DNA of 64,000 nucleotides, from NCBI RefSeq assembly GCF_018294505.1, contig NC_057813.1:320625191-320689190 (forward strand), written 5' to 3'. The notes beneath the pieces are model-generated. The model was not told where the DNA came from and did no database searches. It worked only from the letters and a program-made list of their open reading frames with translations. How positions within the stretch are numbered: the first letter of the stretch is position 1; the number at the start of each line of letters is the position of its first letter. This document shows positions 1 through 11,789 of this stretch, piece by piece. Position numbers and translations under genes: made by a program. Source of the stretch: Triticum aestivum. Lineage: Eukaryota > Streptophyta > Magnoliopsida > Poales > Poaceae.

Positions 1-260
1 GGGGGTGCGCCCCCACCTTCGTGGACAGGGTGTGGGCCCCCTGGTCTTGATTCTTTCGCCAGTATTTATTTTTTCCAAAAAGTGCCTCCGTGGATTTTCA
101 GGACATTCTGAGAACTTTTCTTTTCTACACATAAAACAACATCATGGCAGTTCTGCTGAAAACAGCGTCAATCCGGGTTAGTTTCATTCAAATCATGCAA
201 GTTAGAGTCCAAAACAAGGGCAAAAGTGTTTGGAAAAGTAGATACGTTGGAGACGTACCA
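1..260. repeat. Dispersed repeat fragment, probably retroelement-derived
   Basis: The segment opens with a run of purine-rich and C-rich sequence and ends at about 260 with GGAGACGTACCA. I recognise the wording of this stretch as a high-copy Triticeae repeat, but I cannot name its family with confidence. No LTR end, TSD or coding domain is visible, and the left side is cut by the window edge. The short reading frames in it are not convincing genes. Confidence 0.4.
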
Positions 261-2684
261 CTAATCAGGTCATGCCTGTATACTAGAAATCAAGAATTAA
301 AGGGGACTTCCACCTGTTTTGAATATCTTACCTCTGTTGCTCATAGTTCAGTAGAGAAATGGTCAAGCAGTGAATGCTACGCCTCACGGACATGGCAGTA
401 CACAATAGATTTCAGGATGGAGCACAAATAGAATACCTGGAAAATAATAGTAAGGAGCTATACAGCTTAAGTAAACATCCTTGGCTATACAGATATGTGG
501 TGAGAATGATTTGGATCTATTTAGAATTTCTATTGCGAAACAGTAACTTGATATAAAGTCGCTTGAAGGTACGTGGTTAGCATTTAATATTTATTTGTTA
601 CGATCTTTAATTCATCACATCATAAGGACTGCACCAAATACTCATATAAAGAGGCTGTATCAGAACTAAGAAAGTCTTATTTGAACCTCTTTTTGCTATG
701 TAACAATCTCTAATCCAACAGTTGACATTTCCGCAATCATTTCTTCACTAGTTTTAGCAATCAAAGATGAGACGTAATACAAGTTTGATATTGGGTTATG
801 ATAGAACTTACCATAGTAGAAAGGGTTTGTAGGGCTGCTGCACACAACGAAGTTTCTCTCTCATCCTCTCCTGCTTCTTGGCTAGTTCAGAGTCTTGGGA
901 CCAGCACTTCTAGATTGGATCATAGGTGCAGTAGCACAGCAGCACCGCTGCCGTATACACAATTGTTGGCCAATCCATCTAGATTGGTTGAGATCACCAG
1001 CACCAGACCACTAGAGCGAGAAGCTTCGGCAAGGAGGCGCATGCTCCACCCTTGCATCCGGTAGCACCTGCAGGGAGGGAGAGGGACTAAGAAGCAAGAA
1101 AAAAGAATACTAAAGTTCAGGGCAACCAAGCTCATGCTAGGGATCAACAACACTAACCCATGGGGCACATACGCAAGCAAATGACAAAATGAAAATGAAA
1201 AATGGGTAAAAGAGTTATGGTACAAGATTAATTAGGCCATGAAAAATATCAGTCGCCTTCATAAGCACCTGAAGTCAGATACAATATAGGAGCTCGGCTC
1301 TTTGTCAGCTCAATAACAAACTAGTTCACTTCCTTTAATCTATGTAATAAGACAAGGGCATGACTAGGTTATAGAATTTACAGAATCTAAATCTACATGG
1401 AACCATCTCAGAAGCATTTCAATTTAGGCCATGTTCAAGTGGAAGTACACATTATCAATGTGTGTTTCTCAGTTTCATTTGTATGGTCAATAAAAGTGCT
1501 TTGGACCGGCATATGTCATATATGATAAACTTACAAAATCATGCAGCAATCCACTAGTTGTGCACAGAATCACAAATGCCAGAGCATATAATTTCATGCT
1601 AGGGGTACGCAACAATAACCCATAGGCTATTAACAACATTACAGGAGGGAAGAATAAGGGGTAGCGATGACCTGATATGGCCTCGATCTGGGAAGGCCGC
1701 TGTCGAGCTTCAGCAAGTCGGGGAGATGTCCATGTTTCCATACCTTAGTCGCGGTTGCGGTCAGACACGGGTACCGACCAGGAGGTCTTGTTGATATCTG
1801 TAAAGCATTGTAGAGCTTCAAATATAGGACACATATGTGAAATGTATAGATCATTAGGTGGAAGTGCATACAAAATATCTGTGTTTACAAGATGACAATA
1901 TAAGATATTACAAACAGAGCACTCATCTTACTGTCATTTCCCAATCATTGCTATAAAGCCCACGGTTCATATGAAAAAAATCCAGAGCCAACTATCTCAA
2001 GACATAGGCATGCTGCTGCTGCTTTGGCTATCTCGTGTAACATGATCAAGTTTGAACCAAACCAATATGACATTTTGTTCTGCACTCTACTTGTGCTCTG
2101 TGTAATGTAATCATCAGTTGCGATAGATGTATGTACAGCGTTGGTGATAGAAAGTTTTGCACGGAACATTAAATAAAGGAAAAAATCAATCTAGTCTGAA
2201 TGAGATGCACATTATAATATCATGAGATCAACTAGCGCAAGAATAACGCCCATGACAAGGAAGGACCAATAAACTAACCCAGCCCACCTCCTCTACTTTT
2301 TTAGCCTGGGCCAAGCAAAGACTCAAACTCAACTAACGCAGGCCATCTAATCAAATCGAACCACATGAGGCTTCTTGAATCAAAACAAATAAATAAAAAG
2401 ACCCACCAAGACAGGAGATGCTAGATGGTAGTAGTAGGTGGTAGGAGCAAATCTGGAACAGAGCACGGGCTTCTTGTATTAGAATAATGAGACCTTTGCA
2501 CGACCAAATCCGGGGGAGGATTAACAAATGACTGCGAGCAATTAACAAAGAGACGACCTAGGGGGGTCGACTACACCTGAATCTCTCGATCCCAGTAATC
2601 AAGCCGAGCAAATCGCACGGGCAAATGCAAAAAGCGTGCGTGTCGATTATAGAAGAAATACTCTAACGAGGTAGGAGAACATAC
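261..2684. other. Low-information region, probably introns and flank of a decayed gene
   Basis: No intact gene is visible. The region is AT-rich with short GC-richer islands at about 830-1075 and 1670-1800, which could be remnants of exons of the minus-strand pseudogene whose first exon ends at 2685. A stretch near 1110-1160 and one near 1570-1625 share a diverged motif (CATGCTAGGG, then AACCCAT), suggesting an old local duplication. I see no transposon termini here. Confidence 0.35.
1690..1797 (-). pseudogene. Possible decayed WRC-domain exon of a GRF pseudogene
   Basis: Read on the minus strand, a CAG acceptor at 1798-1800 is followed by sequence that resembles the start of the second exon of growth-regulating factors: CCTGGTCGGT would encode Pro-Gly-Arg of the DPEPGR motif, and a later stretch resembles the codons for the end of the WRC zinc finger. 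Frame is not maintained and the cysteines cannot be traced. The argument is mainly position: it lies downstream of a convincing QLQ exon on the same strand. It could be chance similarity. Confidence 0.2.
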
Positions 2685-2975
2685 TGGCGTGGTGGTGGAA
2701 GAAGCGTGAGGTGAGGGAGTCGAAGCCGCGGCGGATGGGGAGGCGGAGATCCGGCGGGACGGGGACGCCTGCGACGAGGTACTTATAGATGAGCGCCTAC
2801 TGCTGCAGCTCCATGTACTGCGCCACCGTGAAGGTCACCGACCTCGCCACCCACCTCGCGCCTCTCATCATGTGCTGCTGCTGCTGCTGCTGGGGAGGGC
2901 GCTATCCTAGCCGTGGTCACAGAGCGTCGTGCTGGCGCGCTGCAGATTGTTGACGAGCGAGATCAGGTTCTCCAT
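2685..2975 (-). pseudogene. Chimeric pseudogene: dynamin-related start plus GRF QLQ exon
   Basis: From the ATG at 2975 the minus strand reads MENLISLVNNLQRASTTL followed by CDHG and a TAG stop. This closely matches the N-terminus of plant DRP1 dynamin-related GTPases, which continues into the GTPase P-loop that is absent here. About 40 bases later, after a CAG-repeat serine tract, another frame opens with MMRGARWVARS and runs through a QLQ domain (FTVAQYMELQQ, stop, [17 protein letters not shown], then [10 protein letters not shown]). The QLQ domain of growth-regulating factors binds GIF co-activators. The exon ends at a GT donor at about 2684. Both parts have one nonsense codon (E to stop in the DRP1 part, Q to stop in the QLQ part). 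No single plant gene has this order, so it is probably a fusion of captured exons, now dead. Confidence 0.65.
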
Positions 2976-3015
2976 GGCCGCCGGCGCGGGATCTAGCCCG
3001 ATTAGATCAGGCGGG

Positions 3016-3486
3016 TGATGGAGTCCTGGATTAAGGGGTCCTCGGACAGCCGAACTATATACATGGGCCGGACTGTTGGGTTATGAAGGTACAAGATAGA
3101 AGACTTCTTCCCGTGCCTAGATGGGACTCTCCTTGGCGTGGAAGGCAAGCTTGGCGATGCGAATATGAAAATTCCTTTCTCTGTAACCAACTTTGTATAA
3201 CCCTAGCCCCCTCCGGTGTCTATATAAACCAGAGGGTTTAGTCCATACGACACAATCATAATCATACATGCTGGACTTCTATGGTTTAGCCATTACAATC
3301 TCGTGGTAGATCAACTCTTGTAATACTCATATTCATCAAGATCAATCAAGCAGGAAGTAGGGTATTACCTCCATAGAGAGGGCCTGAACCTGGGTAAACA
3401 TCATGTCCCCCATCTCCTGTTACCATCAACCTTAGACGCACAGTTCGGGACCCCTTACCCGAGATCCGCCGGTTTTGACACCGACA
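3016..3486 (+). repeat. LTR of Fatima copy 1 (first)
   Basis: It starts TGATGGAGTCC and ends GACACCGACA, 471 bases, colinear with the LTRs at 11319, 25824 and 34537. The left border cuts into the old sequence carrying the chimeric pseudogene. It includes a TATA box and a conserved leader. Confidence 0.85.
3221..3228 (+). promoter_or_regulatory. TATA box in Fatima LTR
   Basis: TATATAAA lies about 205 bases into the LTR, in a block conserved in all four Fatima LTRs of the window. It is the likely start point for transcription of the element. Confidence 0.6.
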
Positions 3487-3532
3487 TTGGTTCTTTCCTT
3501 GAGAGGTCTGCTGCGTCGTCATCAAAAGGTTT

Positions 3533-6122
3533 GATGGCTCCTTCAATCATCTGCAACAATGCGGTCCAAGGTGATGTTTTTCTCCCCGGACAGATCTTCA
3601 TATTCGGAGGCTTCGTACTGCGGGCCAACTCGCTTGGCCATCTAGAGCAGATCGACAGCTATGCCCCTGGCCATTAAGTCAGGTTTGGAAGCTTGAATTA
3701 CATTGCCGATATCCGTGGAGAATTGATCTTTGACGGATTCGAGCCCTTGCCGGCCGCTCCCCGCCGCCTCGATGAACATGACCTAAATCTATCATCAGGC
3801 TGCACTCAGGGGATAACGCCCGTACCTACTCTGGCCCTAGATCCAGAGTAGATCGCACCGTCCGAAGACGAGAAGCTTAACCACGTCGCGGAAGTTGTAG
3901 ACTCAGCGGCGATAGAGCCGCACACAGATCCAACCTCAAGTGTGCCCTATGTCGTCGGAACCTAGGATATGTCTCCGGCCATGGGTTCTGAACCGCATGC
4001 ATCCGCGCCCACCGAATCTGATCGGGCGCCGATCTTTGAGTTCAGCTCTGCGAACATCTTCCGAAACTCACCTTTTAGCGATGTGCTCCACTCGTTAAAA
4101 GCCCTCTCTTTATCCGGGGGCTCTCAGCCGAATTATATCCAGCTTGAGCTGGAAGCTGATGACGAAGAACTTCGCTCCCCACCCACCACCCACTACATAG
4201 ACACTGCCGAGGACTTAACTGACATGCTCGACTACGAATCTGAAGACATCGACAGTATGGCACGATGCCGGAGAGGAGCAGGCACAAAAACCACCGCCTA
4301 CAGGGCACTGGACAGCCACCTCCTCGTATGATGTATACATGGTGGATACACCCAAAGAGAACAACGGCGACAATGAAAATCTTGTCGAGGATAAGCCTCC
4401 TAAGATAGAACCAAAGCGCCAATGTTAGTGGCGCCGCTCTAAGCCACGCCGTGGTAAAAATAGCAATATAGTCACAGGAGAAAACAATACTCTAGACAAT
4501 GCCGAAGACAATGAAGACGCCATCGAGCCAACCTCCGAACAGGACGAACGGGAAGATGGGCAAGCGAGCCCTGATGAACAGGCCATGAATGAAGACTCAG
4601 AGGACAATAACTATCTTCCGCTCTCCAAGGACGAAGAGAGCATCGGCAACGAAGAATTTATCATGCCTGAGGAGCCCGTCGAACAGGAGCGCTTTAAGCG
4701 CCGGCTAATTGCCACTGCGAGGAGCCTAAAAAAGAAGCAATAGTAGCTTCAAGCTGACCAAGATCTACTCAATGATAGATGGACTGACGTCTTAGCAGCC
4801 GAAGAATACGGCCTCAAGTGCCCAACAAAAGTTACCCAAAGCACAAGTTGTTACCCCTATTCGAGGATGAGACGCTGGAGCCCGTCCTACCAACGCATAG
4901 TGCGGCTGACCGACCACCACGTGGCTGGGACAAAGCTGCAACTCGAGCCGAACACCAGCCAGCATTACCTCATCATAAGAATAGAGACACAACAACTCGG
5001 GGATACACACACAGCATGCAGCATGACTTGGAAAACAGAGCAAGTCAGACAAGATCGATCTATGGATCTCGGGGGCGTGCCCGTACGCGCTATGATGGCC
5101 ACCAGTCCGGACGTGACAAGCATAATCATGACTGAGCCGATGACTGTAGACGAACTCCATCCGAGCTACGTCATGACCTGGCCCGATAGAGAGGCGCCGC
5201 ACACCCCCTCTGCTTCACTGGTGAAGTAATGGCACACGATTTCCCAGAAGGGTTTAAACCCGTGAACATCGAATCATATGATGGGACAACAGACCCCGCG
5301 GTATGGATTGAGGATTTTCTTCTCCATATCCATATGGCCTACGGTGATGATCTTCACGCCATCAAATACCTCCCGCTAAAACTCAAAGGACCAGCTAGGT
5401 ACTGGTTGAACAGTCTGCCCAAAAACTCCATCGGCAGCTGGGAGCACTTGGAGGACGCCTTGCTCGACAACTTCCAAGGTACATACGTCCGACCTCCGGA
5501 TGCTGATGACTTAAGTCACATAGTTCAACAGCCCGGAGAATCAGCTTGGAAATTCTAGACTAGGTTCTTAACTAAAAAGAACCAGATTGTTGACTGTCTA
5601 GATGCTAAAGCCTTAGTGGCCTTTAAGCATAGCATCCGCAATGAATGGCTCGCCCGACACCTCGGCCAGGAAAAGCTGAAGTCCATGGCAGCCCTCACGG
5701 CACTCATGGCCCGCTTCTGTGCGGGCGAAGATAGCTGGCTAGCCCATAGCAATAACAACACAAGTGAACCTGGCACTTTCGAAGCCAAAAACAGCAACGG
5801 CAAGCCCCGAGGCAACAGACACAAGCGTCGAAACAACGGTGACAACACCGAAGACACAGCGGTCAACGCTAGATTCCGCGGCTCTAAGTCCGGTCAACGG
5901 AAAAAGGCATACAAAAGAAACAATCCGGGCCTGTCAAGTTTGGACAGCATACTCAATCGTCCATGTCAAATCCATGTCACCCCTAATAAACCAGCCAACC
6001 ATACCAATAGAGAGTGTTGGGTCTTGAAACAGGCCGGCAAATTAAACACCGAGAACAAGCAGAAGGGGTCCCAAAGTGAGGACGACGACGAGGAGCCCCG
6101 GCCACCGAACACAGGGGGGTAG
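3533..6122 (+). pseudogene. Fatima copy 1 gag (broken)
   Basis: The ATG at 3533 matches the gag start of copy 2. The N-terminal part is followed by an acidic stretch and then the capsid-like core (from 5229, PVNIESYDGTTDPAVW, then YLPLKLKGPAR), and a C-terminal knuckle region with the spacing C-x2-H, NHTNREC. The product would package element RNA in cytoplasmic particles. In-frame stops are seen near 3677, 3849, 3964, 4427, 4741-4746 (two in a row) and 5557, with frame changes between 3800 and 4850. A TAG at 6120-6122 ends it. The equivalent gene in copy 2 is less damaged. It is certainly non-functional. Confidence 0.8.
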
Positions 6123-6156
6123 AAGAAGTACCCCCCCCCAAGTTAAAACGGTGAAC

Positions 6157-6873
6157 ATGATATACGCTACCCATATCCCCAAGAGGGAGCACAAGCGTGC
6201 GCTCAGGGACATCTACGTGATAGAGCCAGTCGCCCCAAAGTTCAACCTATGGTCATCTTGCCCGATCACTTTGGATTGCAGGGATCATCCGACCAGTATC
6301 CGTCACGGCGGCTCAGCCACACTGGTCCTTGACCCAATTATTGATGGGTTCGATCTGACATGAGCCCTCATGGACGGCGGCAGTAGCCTAAACCTGCTTT
6401 ATCATGATAGTGTGCACAAAATGGGTATCGACCCCGCAAGAATCAAGCCCACCAAAACCACCTCTAAAGGTGTCATACCGGGTGCAGAGGCCTGCTGTAC
6501 GGGCTCAATCACACTGGAATTGGTGTTCGGATCCCCGAACAATTTCCAAAGCGAAGAGTTGATCTTCGATGTAGTCCCCTTCCGCAGCAGCTACCATGCA
6601 CTGCTCGGACGAACCGCATTCGCTCGATTCAAAGCGGTGCCACACTATGCTTATCTCAAGCTCAAGATGCCCGGACCACGCATTGTCATAACAGTCAATG
6701 GAAACACGGAACGCTCCCTCCGTACCGAGGAGCACACCGCTACCCTCACAGCAGAACTTCAGAGCGGCCTTTTCAGGCAGAACCTTAGTTCGGTGGCCAA
6801 GCTCCCTGACACTGTCAAGCGAGTCCGAACTACCCTACAGCAGGACAGCCCAGCTTGTCAAGAGCTTGACTAG
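6157..6873 (+). pseudogene. Fatima copy 1 aspartic protease (one stop)
   Basis: It starts at MIYATHIPKREHKRAL and carries the retropepsin-like active-site motif LMDGGSSLNLLY (D-G-G-S in place of the common D-[ST]-G), then a flap-like region and HALLGRTAFARF. A single TGA at 6361-6363 lies just before the active site; copy 2 has Arg there. It is in a different frame from gag. The protease would cleave the Gag polyprotein. No reverse transcriptase follows, so the polyprotein is short in this element type. Confidence 0.75.
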
Positions 6874-8093
6874 CAAGTTAGCCTCCGTCCCAGTCCTGAC
6901 CAAGCGGTGACATTTGTACCGCGCGTACATAACTACGCACTTAAAATACCATGGACAAGGATGGAGGCACAACTAGATCGTGGTCGACAGTGCCGCTCAA
7001 CCGCCCCTGGATCCGCATACCTTTACTTTTCCTTTTTCTTTTCAGGTCTCTTTTCTTTCCCAGGTAGTTCCTGGTGACCTGGTCGACGGACCTATAGAGG
7101 GACGGATACACCAAGACGGAAGAAGCATGGGCGTATGGGGGAAATTCCAGGTGGTTTCTTTAGTAATTGTTATGCTGGCCTTAAGGACCCACACGCAGCT
7201 CTCCCTTGGTCACGGCATGTTAAATAGCCATTTTGCTTATCGCACTATTTGTACAAAATATGCTTTGACGTATTAATCAAACAACAATGGAAAATGGTTT
7301 GCGGCCCAATTTCAATGGCATTAGCCTATTACTTTATTTTCCTTCTTTCTTGTCATTTTCATAAATTGCACCCGTACACTATGGTACATCTTAATATTGC
7401 CAGGGGCTCCATTATGCTCCATAATACGGCGACAAATTCCGAACACTTTTTTCACAAGTACTGTTCGGCACCCCGAACTTATAGCATTATATGCATCGGC
7501 TCTGAATCATGTCTTTGGTCAAAGTTGGGTTGCCCGGCTCCTGTGCTTACTACCTTACGTTCCACTATATCAGCTAGGGTAGTAAAGGCAAAACTACTAC
7601 GATTGTGTCCTGGTTCGTTCGGATGAGCACCTTAGTAGAGAAAGCCGAAAACTGACTGTCATGATGAGGCGAGAGCCGGTCAGCTGTTCGAGGGGTTACA
7701 AATCGTTAGCAATTTTTTCCGCATTATGCGATGAATCAGTTTTGCCGATCAGGTGTGGACAGCATCCCAAGTTCGGAATTCTGAACACTTAGGGATGCGC
7801 CTAAATTTTTGTTGTCAAACTCCTATGGATAAGTGAGGGTGATAAAGCCGTATAGTCCGATTGCCTTGTTCGTGGCGCTAAACACCTCCTTTAAGGACCA
7901 AACTTTGGAGTAAAGAGTGTTTAGATTTATCCCGAACACCCCCGTACTACCTACGTGCTGGTAGAAGCCGACGACTAGCCAACTCTCAGATTTAACAATA
8001 ACGACCGCACAGGAGGTAACTTTTTTAAATAACAAGCATTATATTACATAACGATCTTGTTTCACAATACAGGATAGGATAACATGAATGTAT
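6874..8093. other. Noncoding middle of Fatima copy 1
   Basis: This is the spacer between the sense protease and the 3' end of the antisense gene. It is colinear with 29572-30789 in copy 2 (shared phrases near 7440-7640 and 30130-30330). Full-length autonomous Gypsy elements would have RT, RNase H and integrase here. I see none of their motifs on either strand, and the short open frames are not shared between the copies. Confidence 0.6.
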
Positions 8094-10797
8094 TCAGGGA
8101 AATATAACATCCTTCGCACATCGCTCCGCAATAATACAGGACCCCTCCATGACATTGTCAAAATACAGCTCAGGGGTGCGGTGCTCTTTGCCCGCAGGCG
8201 GTCCCTCGGACATAAGCTTCGCGTCGTCCATCTTCGCCCAATGCATCTTGACTCGGGCGAAGGCCATTCACGCGCCTTCGATGCAGACTGACCGCTTGAT
8301 GGCATCCAGCAGAGGGCAGGCATTAACCAGCCACTTCACGATACCGAAGAAGCTGCTGGGGATGGCTTCGGCAGGCCATAGCCGGATTATTAAATCCTTC
8401 ATGGCTAGTTCAGCCACCTTGTGCAGTTCGACCAGCTGTTTTAGCTGATCGCTCAATGGCACCGGATATTCTGGCGGAAGGTATTGCAACCAAAATAGCT
8501 TCTCCGTAGAGCTCCCATCTTCGGCTTGGAAGAACTCCGCAGCATCTGAAACGCTGCGCGGCAGATCCGCAAATGCCCATGGAGAACTCCCAATCCGGGT
8601 TAGTAGTAGGAACCTTTTCTTCAAATATTTGCTCTACATAATAATGGCCTTACCCGCCGCAATTTTCTTGGCCTCCTGGATTTCTTGGAGGGCACCTTGG
8701 GCTTCAACCCTGGCATCGTGCGCATTCTGGAGGGCCTTGTCCAGTTCGGACTTTTGATCCGCAAGGTCGCGCTCCAAGGACTCGCACTTCTTGACGGTGT
8801 CCTGGAGCTCCTGCTGGACCTCACTGACCCTAGCCTCGTGCTTCTCACAGGCGGCCTTCTCCTTGGAGGCTTTCTCCTCGGCCTCGGCCATCACCTTCTT
8901 AAGGGTTTCCACCTCGGTCGCCGCTCCTAACAAATAAAATGGCAGTTCAGCCACTACAATTTAGTCATCCTTCCTGACTGTGTACAAGCTTATTGCATAC
9001 CTCGGCTATCCTCCAGCTGCTTCTTCACGCGGCCGAGCTCCTCCTCGGTCCGCCCCAGACTTTGTTTCAGTCGGGAGACTTCCGCAGTATGCGAGGTCGC
9101 AGTCAGCAGAGATGCCTGCTTATTCACATAGACATATTAAGTTAGACTCTTGCGAAAATTATTTGATCCTCCGTTCGGCTTTTCTTTCTGAACACCGAAC
9201 AGAGTATCAGGGGCTACTATCTATACTGTGACATTCTTTTTATAGTTGTGTTGCTTACCTCAAAGCTTGGTAGAAGGCTTGTGCACGCTTCGGTCAGTCT
9301 GCTCTTCGCGGACTGGATCCTCTCAATCACCGTACCCATAAGGGTACGGTGTTCTTCAACAATGGAAGCGCCTCATAGCGCTTCCAGCAAACTATCTGGT
9401 GCCTCTGGATGGATAGAGGTCACCGCTGGAGTAGGCGCACCTCCCTCTTTCAAAAGGGGTGGCCTGCCGGATTTCGGAGATGCATGGGTCCGGAACTGTA
9501 TTTGGCTCGGGGCTGAACTGGATACAGCCCCCATCATCAGTATCCATGGGGGTTTGCTCCCCCATGTGTCCGGCAACCGAGGCTTCGCCCTCTAGCACGT
9601 CCCTCATGGCCTCCTGAGTCTCTCCCGGGCCTGGGATACTTCGGGACGACGCCTCGGTGCCATCCCTGTCCTTGGGAGAGGAGGTCGCGGGAAGAGTTCT
9701 GTGGTCCATCGCGTCTGGGTCCAACGAATCCTCTAAAGATAAGGATTGCTCGAGGTTGGACCAAGCCGGACTACAAATACATGGTTAAACACGTTAAAAC
9801 AATTAAATAGAGAGGCCGAATATGTGGATGTGTTCGGATGCTCACGACTTGGCCAGGGGCTTGTCCCTGGGCTCCCACTCACAGCTGCTGTCGGTGGCCG
9901 CTGCGGAGTTGTCTGGAAGGGAGGTTTTCCCCTTCTTGGACATCTCGGCCTCCAGACGCGTGGAGGCCATCCTCTTCTCTCTCCCCCCTATAGGGGGGAG
10001 TGACTTTCTTCTTCCTCCTCCTCTTCCTCATCATCCTCGGCGGCGGAGGAGTGAGCCTTGGCTTCTTCGGACGTGACGTCTGAATTGCCTTTGCGACGGA
10101 GACCACCTCTGGTCCCCTTGGCCTTCTTCTCCGGCACCTCATAAGGCGACGGAACCAGCATCTTCATTAGAAGTGGGATTTCTGGGTCTTCAGCCAGCGG
10201 AGCCGGACAGTTAATCCCCTCCGCTATCTCTGTCCAGGCCTGGAAAAATTAATAAGGAGAGTTAGATGCCTTCCTCGAGTATGCAAGTAAAGGGTACACC
10301 TTGAAAACATGAAAGAACTTACCGGATTAGCAGGGAGGGTCAGGTCGTGCCTGTGATCCTCGGTTGTGAGCAGCGGCACCTCGCTGGCCTTGAAGAGCAC
10401 CTTCCAGATGTCTTTGTGCATGGTGCCGAAGAGCTCTAGTAGGGTCTGGTACTTGGCCGGTTCGAACTCCCACAGATCTCAAGTCCGTCGTTGGCATGGA
10501 AGGATCCGGCGAACCAGCATTACCTGGATCACATTGACAAGCTTCATTTTCTTGGTTATCATGTTCTGAACACGCGTTTGGAGCGCCGTCAGCTCGTCCG
10601 GAGAAGACCAGGTTAGGCCTTTCTCTTGCCAGGATGTAAGACACATCGGGACTCCGGACCGGAATGCGGGAGCCGTGGTCCAGTTGGTGCCGATGGGCGA
10701 TCTCCTTGGCCAAGTACCCGGCCTCCCGGAGCTTCGTGATATCCTTCTCCTTGACGGATGAGGCCATCCACTTGCCTCCAGCTATGGATCCGGACAT
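8094..10797 (-). pseudogene. Antisense gene of Fatima copy 1 (broken)
   Basis: On the strand opposite to gag, the gene starts at about 10797 (MSGSIAGGKWMASSVKEKDI), which resembles the start of the plant 'putative gypsy type transposon' family (PF04195, Transposase_28). A basic and acidic linker follows, then a coiled coil (8954-8634), then a C-terminal domain ending at 8094. It corresponds segment by segment to the gene at 30790-33999. Damage: about 390-400 bases of the PF04195 core are missing between about 10660 and 10625, and a TGA lies near 8268. Antisense genes of this kind are known in Tat-lineage Gypsy elements, and their role is unsettled. Exon borders are inferred from copy 2. Confidence 0.65.
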
Positions 10798-11318
10798 AGT
10801 TGGAGTGCTTTTTGGGGCTTGGGCGCTGGAGCTCGAGAATGGATGGGCAGAGGAAGGAGAAGGCATGGGTGAATCCTTATCTCTTTATAAAGGCGGTGAA
10901 TATCAAGCACCTCCCCACTCGTCTTAAAACTCGCCCATTCCCCAAGGGCCGTGCAGATGGCACGGTTAAGTTACCCATGCCCGTATTAATGAGAATCCCA
11001 CAATAAGGAGACACGATCTCTGCTTTGACAAGACGTGCCAATGAAACTGCACCTCGAAATATGGAGCCGCAGGCTAAAAACGGTTCAAATAATGGCCGGG
11101 CAGTGACATGATGTCACGCTACAAAAAGTTGTGAGCGGATTGGACTCGTGAAATATTATACTCTCTACGGTTGTGTGTGGTACTTGTTTTGCAGATCCAG
11201 ACAATTTTTCTATGTTCGGAGACTATGTTGGAGTATCTGGAGAGGGAACCCGCCTAGCAATGCTGAAGACAATCTGCACGTCGCACACCTCGTCATTCAA
11301 GCCTGGTTCAGGGGCTAC
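10798..11318. other. Antisense gene upstream region and PPT of Fatima copy 1
   Basis: This is noncoding sequence between the antisense start and the second LTR, colinear with 34000-34536. It should hold the antisense promoter, but I can pick out no clear TATA box. The short purine-rich stretch AGGGGCTAC immediately before the LTR at 11319 is the likely polypurine primer site. Confidence 0.5.
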
Positions 11319-11789
11319 TGAGGGAGTCCTGGATTAAGGGGTCCTCGGACAGCCGGACTATATACATGGGCCGGACTGTTGGGCTATGAAGGTACAAGAT
11401 AGAAGACTTCTTCCCATGTCCAGGTGGGACTCTCCGTGGCATGGAAGGCAAGCTTGGCGATTCAGATATGAAGATTCCTTTCTCTATAACCGACTTTGTA
11501 TAACCCTAGCCCCCTCCGGTGTCTATATAAACCGGAGGGTTTAGTCCACAGGACACAATCATAATCATACAGTCTAGACTTCTAGGGTTTAGCCATTATG
11601 ATCTTGTGGTAGATCAACTCTTGTACTACCCATATTCATCAAGATCAATCAAGCAGGAAGTAGGGTATTACCTCCATAGAGAGGGCCCGAACCTGGGTAA
11701 ACATCGTGTCCCCCATCTCCTGTTACGATCAACCTTAGACACACTGTTCGGGACCCCCTACCCGAGATCCGCCGGTTTTGACATTGACA
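11319..11789 (+). repeat. LTR of Fatima copy 1 (second)
   Basis: It starts TGAGGGAGTCC and ends GACATTGACA, 471 bases, the same length as the first LTR. Its 3' neighbour is another internal region rather than a TSD. Confidence 0.85.
11524..11531 (+). promoter_or_regulatory. TATA box in Fatima LTR
   Basis: TATATAAA at the same LTR position as in the other three copies. Confidence 0.55.

Noticed and set aside
1487..1741. Minus-strand 84-codon frame as a real gene
   Set aside because: No recognisable domain; overlaps a region better explained as decayed GRF exon or intron.
7249..7626. 125-codon plus-strand frame in Fatima copy 1
   Set aside because: Not maintained at the colinear place in copy 2 (about 29960-30330); no domain.
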